DNA of 64,000 nucleotides, taken from positions 62,001 through 126,000 of the forward strand of contig JAFLEI010000002.1 of NCBI GenBank assembly GCA_017301975.1, written 5' to 3'. A program made the position numbers and the translations under genes. The notes under the pieces are model-generated. The model worked only from the letters and a program-made list of their open reading frames with translations. It was not told the DNA's origin and searched no databases. This document shows, one piece after another, positions 9,601 through 17,179 of this stretch (its first letter is position 1; every line of letters starts with the position of its first letter). The DNA is from Verrucomicrobiota bacterium. GTDB taxonomy: Bacteria > Verrucomicrobiota > Verrucomicrobiia > Verrucomicrobiales > Verrucomicrobiaceae.

Positions 9601-12600
9601 CGCCTCCGCCGGTACGGCGCGTGTCTGTCAGCGGCAGGGGGGCACGTACGCCGGTGGTCGGATAATTGCGTGCCTTCACCGGCGTGGCCAGCACGGCCTG
9701 CAGTTGCTTCTCCGCCTCAGCTTCATCGGCAAAGCGCAGGCACTTCAGCGCCAGCCGCAGCCGCGCACGGCCATCCCACGGGCGCACTCGGATCATCTGC
9801 TCATACACCCGGCGCTCAGCCTCATCCTGCCCCGAGCTTTGGTAGTACTTCGCCAGCTCCTCCAGCGCGGTGGCATCCTGGGCAAATCGACTTTCCAAGC
9901 GTCGCCGCACGCGGTCAGCCTCCGTGATTTGAAACGTCTGCTCCAGCAGTTCCACCAGCCGCCGCGACTCGGCTGCGATTTCCTTCGGCGGCGCCATTGC
10001 GGCGATCTGCTTTTGGAAATAAATCGCCGACTTCAAGTCGTTCACCTTCAGCGCAGCGTCGCGCAGTTGATCCAGCGAAAATGGCGTGTCCGGCGCGGTG
10101 TAATACGCCTGCTTCATGCTTGCGAACGCCTTCACATGGTCGCCACCCCGTTCGTATACCTGCGCCAGCGCCTCATGATAAAACCCGTCAAAAGGATGCC
10201 GCTGCGCGCGCTCCAGAAGTGCGCGTTCCAGAAGCTTCAGGCGGTCTCGTGCCACGCTCGGCGCCAGTTCTCCGCCGCTCGCGTCAGAAAACGTGAGCCG
10301 GTCAATGCAGCGGCGCAGCATTTCACGCCGACGCTTCACATCTGTCTCACGCTCCAAAATCTGCGCCTGTACCTCCACGTGATCCGTGATGCGGTGCTGC
10401 CGCAGCAGGATGTCCGCATAGTTCTCCAGCAGCGGTATCGCCGCAGGGCCTTCGATCCGCTTCACGGCCTGCTTCCACAATGCCAGCGCATCATCGGCAC
10501 GGCGTTGCAGGAAATAAATCTGGGAAAGTGCCGAGAGCAGCTGCCCTGAATCTGGAAACTCACGATACATGCGTTCCAGCAGCTTCGCAGCAGCCATGCC
10601 GGGTGGCGGCAGGGGATTCTCGCTCTTCCATCCAGGACTGCTTGTCTCTGAATCTACCCTCCGCTCCGACTCCATCAGCAGTTCTGCCAGTCGCAAAGTG
10701 TAACGCACGCGTCCGGCGGCATCCAGGTCGGACAGGCGGCGCAGCTGTCGTTCCGTCAATGCATGGTTCTCATCCTCATGCGCCAGATCCAGTTTCAACT
10801 GCTCCACCACCAGTGAGACCGCCTGCTTCTTTTCCGTCACAGGATCAAATTCCAAAACGTTCAGCAGTTGATAGGCCTCATCGAACTGGTTCGTGCGGAC
10901 CGCCCACCAGAAGCCACGAAACCTTGTCGCCTGGGAATCCTGCGATCCAGACTCTGCCTTGCGGGCGCTGGAAATCGCTTTTTGCGCAAACTCAAGCACA
11001 CGCTCAGGCAGTTTCTCGCGCTTGATTCCTTCGCCGTCTCCTGGCTCGCTGGCAAAACTGACTCCCGTGAACGCATCAGGCAGCTTGAACTCGGCCGCCA
11101 GTCCCTGAGGCTTGGGTGCCGCCTTGGTGTCGCCCATCAGGATCGAGAGCATTCGCTCATCCACATCCACGCGCTCTTCGTCCGTTGTGCTGGCATGCCA
11201 CGCCTTTTCAATCCACTCCGCAGCTTCGTCATTCTCGCCCTGTTCAGCCAGCAATTCCGCCAGATTTAGCCAGGCATCGCGGCCCGCGCTTGGCTTGGAT
11301 ACAGCTTCACGCGCCAGCATGATCGCGCTGTCCAGGTTGTTGCTGGCCGCCAGAAAGGTCGAGGCATCACTCAGCCGTTTCTGCCGTTCTTCCGGAGTCG
11401 GGGCGCTGTCGGTGAATCCATGCAGCAGCTTGTCCTCCGCCACCACGTCACGGCGAGCGCGGAAAAACCCCGCCAGATCAAAGACCGCCTCCGCTTTTTG
11501 CGGGTCACGTTCCACCCGGGCTCGCAGGATTTTTTCAATGACCGCATCCAGCGCCCGCGTTTGGGCAAACACCAGAACCTGTTTTTCCACGTCGGTTGAA
11601 TCCTGCACTTCCAGCAGCTTCAGCAGGCGCTGACCTGCGCTGTTCGCATCGCCACTGCGCAAATCAGCCTCGCAACGCAGCAGCACAATGGCGGGCAGAT
11701 CGGTGCCGTCGTTTTTGAGCCGTTCATCCAGCAGTTTCGCCGCCTCAGCAGCGCCTTCATGGTCCAGCAAAGTTCGCACCAGTTGCCAGCGGTAGTCCTG
11801 CATTTCTGGAACGGCCTGGACCAAGGCTCGCAGCCATTGCAGTTGCTCGTCCGGCTCCACCGTAAGCTCAAAAAAGCGAACGGCATCGAGGAGCGCCTGT
11901 TCTGAAGGCGGTGAGCCCTTGGCCGCCTCCACCAAAGTCCTGCGGAAATCATCCAAGGTTCCGAATCGCTCATGCAGCCTTACGCGACGGCGGAAAAAGT
12001 CGAGATAACGTCCATCACGGAAATGCAGCAGCGCCAGTCCATCCATGAGCGCCTTGTCCGCCTTCGTGAACTGATCCGCATGGTCGTAAATCCGCGCCAG
12101 ATCATAGAGTGCGTCAAGCTTGCGCTGCGGGTCTTTTTGATCCGCCAGTCGGGCGAAAAAATTGGCCGCACGTTCGGGGAAGCCCGCCTGCAAAAGCAGC
12201 TGGGCCACCTGACGTGCCAGATCAATGTCCTGCGGCTTCAGCTTGGCAGCACGTTCATAGGCATCTGCTGCTTCGGCAGCCTTCCCTCCCGCCATGGCCA
12301 TGCCCCCCAGTTCAATCCACATCTGCGGTCCCTGAGGATCATCCGCAGGCACAAGCTCCGCTGCTTTTTTAAGCAGCGTGAAAGCCATGGCCGGGTCCGA
12401 CAGTTCGCGAGCCACCTCGGCTCGGGACTTCAACAAGATCAGATTTTTCGGATCCGTTTTGAGCAGGGTGTCATACAGCTGAGCCGCACGTTTCAGATCC
12501 CCGCTGCGCCGGATCAGATGCGCCTCGACAATCTTAACCGCCTCAAACTTGGATTTTTCCGCCTGCTGGGAGACGTTTTCGACGAGGAGCCGGGTCGCAT

Positions 12601-12811
12601 CATGCTTCTCATACAACGTCCACAGCAGATCCAGGACCCGTCCGTATTCGGGCTGCTGGACCAGCAGTGAAAGATATTCGTTGGCCAGCTTGGTCTCACG
12701 TTCCGCCCAAGGCTTTGCGGTTGTCTGCGCCTGAGCTTGCAATGCCAATGACAGAACGAGCACCCCTGCAAGGTGCCTGAATCGCAACAACTGGCCCGGC
12801 ATAGACTTCAC
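6605..12811 (-). CDS. Very large exported TPR-repeat protein
   Basis: 2068 residues. The N-terminus is a Sec signal peptide (hydrophobic LAGVLVLSLALQAQA, cleavage likely after about residue 28). The rest is nearly all alpha-helical, built of degenerate TPR-like helix pairs; clear units include DLKRAAQLYDTLLKTDPKN and KAAEAADAYERAAKLKPQD near the N-terminus and others spread to the C-terminus. No enzyme motif was found. TPR solenoids bind proteins, so a periplasmic scaffold or assembly role is inferred. The size is far above ordinary TPR proteins. The gene lies 32 bases after an SGNH esterase gene and is coupled to a downstream lipoprotein gene; trmB may head the same transcript. This is a Verrucomicrobia-style orphan rather than a named family. 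Confidence 0.85.
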   Translation of the reverse strand: MKSMPGQLLRFRHLAGVLVLSLALQAQAQTTAKPWAERETKLANEYLSLLVQQPEYGRVLDLLWTLYEKHDATRLLVENVSQQAEKSKFEAVKIVEAHLIRRSGDLKRAAQLYDTLLKTDPKNLILLKSRAEVARELSDPAMAFTLLKKAAELVPADDPQGPQMWIELGGMAMAGGKAAEAADAYERAAKLKPQDIDLARQVAQLLLQAGFPERAANFFARLADQKDPQRKLDALYDLARIYDHADQFTKADKALMDGLALLHFRDGRYLDFFRRRVRLHERFGTLDDFRRTLVEAAKGSPPSEQALLDAVRFFELTVEPDEQLQWLRALVQAVPEMQDYRWQLVRTLLDHEGAAEAAKLLDERLKNDGTDLPAIVLLRCEADLRSGDANSAGQRLLKLLEVQDSTDVEKQVLVFAQTRALDAVIEKILRARVERDPQKAEAVFDLAGFFRARRDVVAEDKLLHGFTDSAPTPEERQKRLSDASTFLAASNNLDSAIMLAREAVSKPSAGRDAWLNLAELLAEQGENDEAAEWIEKAWHASTTDEERVDVDERMLSILMGDTKAAPKPQGLAAEFKLPDAFTGVSFASEPGDGEGIKREKLPERVLEFAQKAISSARKAESGSQDSQATRFRGFWWAVRTNQFDEAYQLLNVLEFDPVTEKKQAVSLVVEQLKLDLAHEDENHALTERQLRRLSDLDAAGRVRYTLRLAELLMESERRVDSETSSPGWKSENPLPPPGMAAAKLLERMYREFPDSGQLLSALSQIYFLQRRADDALALWKQAVKRIEGPAAIPLLENYADILLRQHRITDHVEVQAQILERETDVKRRREMLRRCIDRLTFSDASGGELAPSVARDRLKLLERALLERAQRHPFDGFYHEALAQVYERGGDHVKAFASMKQAYYTAPDTPFSLDQLRDAALKVNDLKSAIYFQKQIAAMAPPKEIAAESRRLVELLEQTFQITEADRVRRRLESRFAQDATALEELAKYYQSSGQDEAERRVYEQMIRVRPWDGRARLRLALKCLRFADEAEAEKQLQAVLATPVKARNYPTTGVRAPLPLTDTRRTGGGVTTGDLVSLLDLAPGLERKDLDTLRGFLGQPRAEFAELPDDAALVRLRAIEELAKLRHAQGGELLGQWIKQWSPWAQGSEVEKLWALFYAGAGAEFREVLKKVLPDTTQLEAQFAMLWLTLHSHGMDEAVRWASEKGWAPEVLKSRANLLQACVSMLVDVSSFRFRPGNLAQLGNCRVLRNSAIVELTRKLQDKQRYDEALALGACLPLNSPEMEMDYSLFLARIAESAERWDLARQYLDVAVRGPVSAENYRTTYDPFLLSLSSLSRMTNSEEQRGEALQGAWRRLQRTRPSALTAIRKAAVAGLAGANQTGAETLGKYLSGPFIAQRDMTDSKGSLLPQGSSRYEEPPHLRSLWEETREIEALLVQQGIGGVVSGANAALSRSYGATMLGPRSDSEFGEWRINELLGRLRGVDYSTRRRLIREHLAAVDLRTEHSVDTLGNLGSRLESAGFVREAIDIYSMLPDRAPSNPDYALWLLRVCETSMEIEPGLSFSLKLLLAEPPLKPPQPGDDTLREKHALFLARDFNVDELRRQGFREQFSQVLERRRPHEVSYLRELGLLQERMQNDQAALSAWDRLHACYVANDQAGTDLDIEASLHRAQILQRLTQPQAALKVLRAVPLAEPLDPIAQDLLKLRCEIATAAGAWDDVRELMTLCVERKSLPCVVALATGLRTHDRATEALNLLTQADRTIKGDHERFTLRLEQLKVLAAAADWAPERGRAQIAALFRTTTRDQDTLKDMHSWLKGLAGGKHAAGWAAMLRTEARAGTDRPLAALALSAFTAGLPQEAHEDFISAWQKVEEKDRTCIELAAEEMLKSGRAAWAWDACEIVAGIPTFREQGRKLPLAVRVANALHDEATVKELFSETLRLTFPGGAQTIEWARAFEDTGHAGLAHELQAAALQRLEDTAALQPELFAAHARFLIRQQDFEAAEVFLMRMNWTMPAESAKLIFELYQSWSRLKDIETELPKFRLPGGVKQEILFLTRQTTDKTTPQP

Positions 12812-12843
12812 TTCCCGATCATAAACGTCTTTGGTGGCAACGC

Positions 12844-13530
12844 CTACTTCAAAAGTTTGGCGAGATCGGGAGCCACTTTGTGGAGTTCTTCGGCGATGAT
12901 GGCGGCGATGACCTCGGCGCCATGGGCGTTGAGGTGGGTGTGATCGGTGGTTTTGGCGTCTTTTCCCGGCGGGTTGAATGTGTCGGATTCCGCAATTCCG
13001 AGCTTGTTGTGCAGCTCGACGCTGCGCGTGAAGAGGTCAACGAGGGGAACCTGCTGTTCGGCGGCGACTTTGGTGGCGGCGTCGGCCCACGGTTTGAGTT
13101 CACCGCGAATTTTGCCGTTGTCGAATGTGCGGCGGGCGAGGGAGGTGACAAGGATGGGCTTGGCGCCGATGGCGCGGGCTTCTTCGATGAAGCGGGTCAG
13201 GTTCTGCGGATAGGTGGTTGCGGGGTCGGTTTCGCGTTTGGGACCTTTTCCGGGCATGTCATTGTGGCCGAACTGGATGAGGATGCAGGCGGGTTTGGAG
13301 TCGATGACTTTTTTCCAGTTGCCGGTGTCGCGGAAGCTTTTGGAGCTTTGGCCGCCTGCTGCGAAATTGAGGCATTCGGCGTTGGGGCCGAGGAGTTTGG
13401 CGAAGGCGGCTCCCCAGCCGGCTTTGTCGGTGACGGTGGAGTCGCCGGCGAGGGCCACTCGGGTGCGGGTTTCTTCAGCGTGGCTGATGCTGAGGCAGAG
13501 GGCAAGAAGGAGGTGGCAACGGCGGAGCAT
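12844..13530 (-). CDS. Secreted SGNH hydrolase, rhamnogalacturonan acetylesterase-like
   Basis: 228 residues with a signal peptide of about 18 residues. All four SGNH blocks are visible: GDS at 29-31 (nucleophile S31), the FAAGGQS oxyanion Gly near 59, GHND with N90, and DHTHLN with catalytic D196 and H199. The combination VALAGDSTVTD and LILIQFGHNDMPGKGPKRETD-like blocks fits rhamnogalacturonan acetylesterases (CE12), which remove acetyl groups from pectin backbones; other acetyl-sugars are possible. Exported, so it acts in the periplasm or outside. It follows trmB by 9 bases on the minus strand. No pectin lyase is nearby to confirm the substrate. Confidence 0.85.
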   Translation of the reverse strand: MLRRCHLLLALCLSISHAEETRTRVALAGDSTVTDKAGWGAAFAKLLGPNAECLNFAAGGQSSKSFRDTGNWKKVIDSKPACILIQFGHNDMPGKGPKRETDPATTYPQNLTRFIEEARAIGAKPILVTSLARRTFDNGKIRGELKPWADAATKVAAEQQVPLVDLFTRSVELHNKLGIAESDTFNPPGKDAKTTDHTHLNAHGAEVIAAIIAEELHKVAPDLAKLLK

Positions 13531-13539
13531 GGCGGGACT

Positions 13540-14139
13540 TTAACGTCCGATTTTTTGCCATCTCGCACGGTGAATGGTGCGGCCCATGTGCAGCCAGTCG
13601 GTTTCGAAGTCGGTGGTGGGATAGAAGAAGGCGTCGGCGGGCCAGTCGAGGCGGGTGAACTGGTGCTCGCGGGTGGCGAAGCTGGCGAGGGCGTCTTCGA
13701 AGTAGGGCTGGTCGTCGGTCTTGAGGAGGAATTCTCCGCCTTCGGTGAGGATGCGATGGAGGCCGTCGAGGAACTCGCTTTGATTGACGAGGCGGCGGGC
13801 GGTGTGACCTTTCTTGGGCCAGGGGTCCGGGCAGAGGAGGTGGAGGCGGGAGACGCCGGCGGTTGGAAGGAGCCAGCCGACGGTGTAGGCGCTTTCGAGG
13901 CGCATGATGCGGGCGTTGGGGAGCTGCTGGTTGTCGATCTTGCGCGAGGTTTTGATGACGCGGCCGAGCATGCGCTCGACGCCGAGGAAGTCGCGCTCGG
14001 GGTGGTGGGCGGCCATGCCGGTGAGGAAGGTGCCGTCGCCGCAGCCGAGATCGACTTCAAGGGGGCGGGAGGGGTCGGGGAAAATATCGACGCGCGAGAG
14101 TTCGCGGAAGTGATCTGGGGGCGTGAAGAGGGCAGGCAC
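13540..14139 (-). CDS. trmB: tRNA (guanine-N7-)-methyltransferase TrmB
   Basis: 199 residues when started at the GTG at 14139. The Rossmann SAM-binding motif is VDLGCGDGTFL, followed by the family hallmarks FLGVERMLGRV, RLHLLCPDPWPKKGHTARRLV and the C-terminal FLLKTDDQPYFEDA and TDFETDW blocks. It makes m7G46 in the variable loop of tRNA, using SAM. The frame stays open a further 139 codons upstream, but that part runs antisense through the FmdB-like gene, so the GTG start is preferred; no ATG is in frame nearby. The PDPWPKK(R)H motif is complete, so the enzyme should be active. Confidence 0.93.
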   Translation of the reverse strand: MPALFTPPDHFRELSRVDIFPDPSRPLEVDLGCGDGTFLTGMAAHHPERDFLGVERMLGRVIKTSRKIDNQQLPNARIMRLESAYTVGWLLPTAGVSRLHLLCPDPWPKKGHTARRLVNQSEFLDGLHRILTEGGEFLLKTDDQPYFEDALASFATREHQFTRLDWPADAFFYPTTDFETDWLHMGRTIHRARWQKIGR

Positions 14140-14256
14140 TGAGCATGGAGTGCCGATGAATTGCGGTTCTGCCAAGTGAAGATTTTCGACGGGTTCTTTA
14201 AAATGGCGGGGCTTGAGGGGCGGTGCGGACTGGCTATGTTGAAAAGGAACCCTGTT

Positions 14257-14270
14257 CCCCCCCCCCCCCC
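14257..14270 (+). repeat. Homopolymer tract of 14 C directly before the FmdB-like start codon
   Basis: Fourteen consecutive C residues end one base before the ATG at 14272. An AAAAGGAA Shine-Dalgarno-like stretch lies upstream of the tract (about 14241-14248), too far from the ATG at the present length. Slippage would change that spacing and shift an alternative in-frame start at 14236. The tract is also error-prone in sequencing. Confidence 0.8.
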
Positions 14271-14271
14271 T

Positions 14272-14796
14272 ATGCCGATTTACGAGTTCTACTGCCCTGA
14301 CAACAACAAGCTCTATTCCTTCCTGGCGCGGACGCTGGCGTATCGCGACAAGGTGCCGGTGTGCCCGGACGGCGAAGGTTTGAAAATGGAGAAGCGGATG
14401 TCGGCGTTCGCGGTGATCGGGAAAGCGAAGGAGGAGACGGCGGATGATCCGTTTGCCGGAGTGGATGATTCGAAGATGGAAAGCTTCATGGCGGACATGG
14501 AGCGCGAGATGGGGGGCATGGACGAGGAGAACCCTGACCCGCGCCAGCTTGGTCATTTCATGCGCAAGATGACGGATATGATGGGCGACAAGACACCACC
14601 GGAACTTCGCGAGATGGTGCGCCGTCTGGAAGCGGGCGAAGATCCCGAAAAATTGGAGGAACAGTTTGGTGGGATGGACGAAGGCGAGGCGGGAGATGCG
14701 CTGTTTTCACAGATGCTCACGCGTGCCAAGGCTGCACGCAAACAGCCGATGCGGGACCCGAAGCTCTATGAGATGCGGGATTTTGTGAAGGAGTGA
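14272..14796 (+). CDS. FmdB-like zinc-ribbon regulatory-type protein with acidic Met-rich extension
   Basis: 174 residues. It starts MPIYEFYCPDNNKLYSFLAR, resembling FmdB/CxxC zinc-ribbon proteins (MPIYEYxCxxC), but only one Cys of each expected pair is present (C8 and one further Cys in KVPVCPDGEG), so zinc binding is doubtful. The remaining 130 residues are highly charged, with Met-rich helical parts (EREMGGMDEENPDP, MRKMTDMMGDKTPPELREM) ending in KLYEMRDFVKE. No enzymatic motif was seen. The start at 14272 is supported by homology; ATG 14236 in the same frame would place the C14 tract inside the coding region as a run of Pro. It is transcribed away from trmB. Function unknown. Confidence 0.75.
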   Translation: MPIYEFYCPDNNKLYSFLARTLAYRDKVPVCPDGEGLKMEKRMSAFAVIGKAKEETADDPFAGVDDSKMESFMADMEREMGGMDEENPDPRQLGHFMRKMTDMMGDKTPPELREMVRRLEAGEDPEKLEEQFGGMDEGEAGDALFSQMLTRAKAARKQPMRDPKLYEMRDFVKE

Positions 14797-14861
14797 GGCG
14801 GGAGAATCATGAGCAAAGGGTCCTTTGCCAGTCCCAGAAATTCTTTTCAGGAGGGGTTTAT

Positions 14862-15998
14862 TCATCCCAAGGGCCGGATACGCAGCTGGCGCAGGGTGTA
14901 GAAGGGGGATGCTGACTCTGCAATGCGTATGGCTCCTTGTTTGCGCTTTGGACTGAATTGATCCCGCTGTGACTCGAAGATGCCTTCCACAAACTCGCGG
15001 CTGCCGAGAATGACGCCATCGGTGAAGTACCGCACGCGAAGGCGAATGAGCTCGGCGGTGGTGAGTTTTCCTTTCTCTGCCAGCACGGCGCGGGCGTTCT
15101 CTGCGCTGACGCCGTGGCGTATTACGTTTTTCTTTTGGGCGCCTTTGACCTCGCGGCCCTCCGCATGCAGCAAGCTGCGGTAGGCCTCCGCAGCACCTGC
15201 GCTTTTCCAACCGTCCACGGGTTTGCTCAGGGCTTTGCAGAGGCCGCGTTGTGCACGGCGGCTGCCACCGAGGGCCTCGGCGTAGCCGCACCAGCGGTAG
15301 TCTTTCGGGTCTTGGACGAGACCGGCTCGTACGGGGTTCAGGTCGATGTAGGCGGCCATGGTGCGCAGGGGCTCGCCTTTGCCTTCGACGAGCACGCTCT
15401 TGAAGCGGTCCATCCAGAGGGTGCCGCGCCGGCCGCGACGTTTGTTGAACCAGCGGCTGAAGCGTTCTTTGATTTCTTTGACGAAGAGGGAGAGGTCGCA
15501 GAAGCGCTTTTTGAGGGCCTCGACGCGCTGGGTGGCGAGAGAGGCAAGGCCGCGCTGGCGGAGGTCGGCGAGTTCATCGCGGAGCAGGCCAAGGTAGGTC
15601 TTACTGTAGAGGATGCCGAGGTGTTGGAAGAGTTTCTTTTCGCCGTCTGGCCCGTCGAAGCGCTGGAGCCAGGTCTGGCGATGAGGGACCTCGGCGAGGA
15701 GGTGAAAGTGATTGCCCATGAGGCAGTAGGTGACGATCTTGATGCCGGAGAACTCGGCCATGCGCCAGATGATGCGGCGGAGGGCTTCTTTTTCGACGTC
15801 ATCGAACCAGATCTCGCCGCCGCAGGTGCGGGACATGACGTGGTAGCAGTAGGATTCGAGGGGGCCTTTGCCAAGAATGCGGTGCCTGCCGCCAGACCAG
15901 GATCGCGCGGCAGGGTAGAGCCCGGTTTTGGCATTCACGCCGATCAGCTGCTCTTCGAGCGGGAGAGGCTGGGGATGAGCGGGTTGGGATCGTTTCAT
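14862..15998 (-). CDS. REP-associated tyrosine transposase (Y1/RAYT-type, IS200-like HUH nuclease)
   Basis: 378 residues. The HUH metal-binding motif is GNHFHLL (H97, H99), preceded by the conserved block YHVMSRTCGGEIWF and followed by the GTLWMDRFKSVLV and AAYIDLNPVRAGLV blocks. Y217 in the last block lies where the catalytic Tyr of RAYT proteins sits (the YIxxNPV motif). A longer than usual C-terminus adds about 140 residues with a DnaA/HTH-like look (LTTAELIRLRVRYFTDGVILGSREFVE), which may read target DNA. RAYTs mobilise short palindromic repeats rather than full transposons; several hairpin families in this window are candidate substrates. No terminal repeats of its own were seen. A small AATGCC/GGCATT palindrome sits between its start and the next gene. 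Confidence 0.9.
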   Translation of the reverse strand: MKRSQPAHPQPLPLEEQLIGVNAKTGLYPAARSWSGGRHRILGKGPLESYCYHVMSRTCGGEIWFDDVEKEALRRIIWRMAEFSGIKIVTYCLMGNHFHLLAEVPHRQTWLQRFDGPDGEKKLFQHLGILYSKTYLGLLRDELADLRQRGLASLATQRVEALKKRFCDLSLFVKEIKERFSRWFNKRRGRRGTLWMDRFKSVLVEGKGEPLRTMAAYIDLNPVRAGLVQDPKDYRWCGYAEALGGSRRAQRGLCKALSKPVDGWKSAGAAEAYRSLLHAEGREVKGAQKKNVIRHGVSAENARAVLAEKGKLTTAELIRLRVRYFTDGVILGSREFVEGIFESQRDQFSPKRKQGAIRIAESASPFYTLRQLRIRPLG

Positions 15999-16050
15999 GC
16001 GGGGAGGTTGGGCGGAAAATGGGTGGAATCAATTAACTAAATGCCTGGCA

Positions 16051-17178
16051 TTAATTGGGCAGATTCGAGTTGCGGTCCCAGAAGCCGCGCCCTCGGCCGC
16101 CCCAGTCCACATAGCGCGTCTGCTTTGCGACGATGTAGGCCGCCCAGCCGTCCTTGCCATTGTAGCCGTAGTGGGTGACGAGAATATTAAAGACGATGAT
16201 CCGACTGGCGATGTCTGGCGCGAGCAGCAGGGCATTGGCGGCGGTGGTCAACGGGCCGCCACAGATCAACAGCAACGGCTTTTCAGGCGTGGCCTTGCGG
16301 GCCTCGGTATTGCGCGGGTCCGGTGCGCCCATGCGCACCCAGGTTTCGAGATCGGCAATGACATTTGCTGGTAGCTTCTGCTTGGGCGGCATCGCGGTGT
16401 CCTCGCTGAGATGATTCACCGCCTCGATCAGCAAACTTGCCGCCGGATCGCCCGGCGTGAGCAGGGGGCCGGTGTCGCCGCCTTTGTGAACGCCCGCGCG
16501 CGAATCGAGCACGAGGCCGCCTTTAATCTTCTTCGCCGTGGCGCTGTGGCATTCGTAGCAATGCTCCACCAGCACGGGGCGGATTTTGTTCTCAAAAAAG
16601 GCGATTTGATCCGCCCTGGGCGACTCGGCGAATCCTGCCTTGGCAAGCTGCGGGATGTCACCTGAGCCCTGCCACAACTCGATGCCGGACAGATTCGCCG
16701 CGCCATGACTCGCGGCGGTGGCGGTGATCTTGATTTTGCCAGCCACCGGCTGCGCCGACCATGGGCCGAGCTTTTTCCACATGCCTTCAGAGCCGCTCTC
16801 AAAGGCTTCCACGACGACCTTGTCGTTTACCTTCAGGCTGAAGCGCTCATTGTTGTTGTCCTCCCAGACGTAGAGATAGATCTGATAGCTGCCTTCGGGC
16901 ACCGCGCTGAAAGTCACGTTCACATCATTGCCCCACACGCTGCTGCGGATCATGCGAGTGCGCTCCGCATCCACGGGCGGCTTGAGCAGCACCCTCTGGT
17001 TTTCGAAGGTCTTGCCGGTGACCGTGAGATTCCGCGCGCCCTTGCCGGACTCCCAGTCATGTCCTTCAATCTTCAGGGCGGGGCCATTCAGATTGATGCC
17101 ACGCAGAAACGTGGCCGGTTGCGCCTGTGAGATCAACGCCGTCGCGAATGTCATCGCCATCAAAACGCGCTGCTTCAT
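16051..17178 (-). CDS. Secreted planctomycete-type cytochrome c protein, chimeric or truncated C-terminus
   Basis: 375 residues. A signal peptide (cleavage near residue 20) leads into a malectin-like carbohydrate-binding part (about 22-170: FLRGINLNGPALKIEG ... YLYVWEDNNNERFSLKVND). A PSCyt1-like domain follows with a single haem motif CYECH at 207-211 and the typical end LETWVRMGAPDPR. Family members normally continue with DUF1549/DUF1553-like domains. Here, at about residue 298, the text changes to KPLLLICGGPLTTAANALLL, which resembles the middle and end of a nucleoside hydrolase-like domain lacking its N-terminal Asp cluster. This suggests an in-frame fusion by deletion. It starts 1 base from the stop of the GntR gene, so the two form an operon. 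The ATG at 17178 was preferred over longer starts inside the regulator gene. Confidence 0.75.
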   Translation of the reverse strand: MKQRVLMAMTFATALISQAQPATFLRGINLNGPALKIEGHDWESGKGARNLTVTGKTFENQRVLLKPPVDAERTRMIRSSVWGNDVNVTFSAVPEGSYQIYLYVWEDNNNERFSLKVNDKVVVEAFESGSEGMWKKLGPWSAQPVAGKIKITATAASHGAANLSGIELWQGSGDIPQLAKAGFAESPRADQIAFFENKIRPVLVEHCYECHSATAKKIKGGLVLDSRAGVHKGGDTGPLLTPGDPAASLLIEAVNHLSEDTAMPPKQKLPANVIADLETWVRMGAPDPRNTEARKATPEKPLLLICGGPLTTAANALLLAPDIASRIIVFNILVTHYGYNGKDGWAAYIVAKQTRYVDWGGRGRGFWDRNSNLPN

Positions 17179-17179
17179 A

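Noticed and set aside
12812..12843. Origin of replication at the skew flip
   Set aside because: Only 32 bases lie between genes, with no DnaA-box cluster, dnaA or dnaN near; kept only as a skew observation.
14140..14556. N-terminal extension of TrmB by 139 codons
   Set aside because: It lies antisense to the FmdB-like gene and has no family similarity; the GTG at 14139 gives the normal length.
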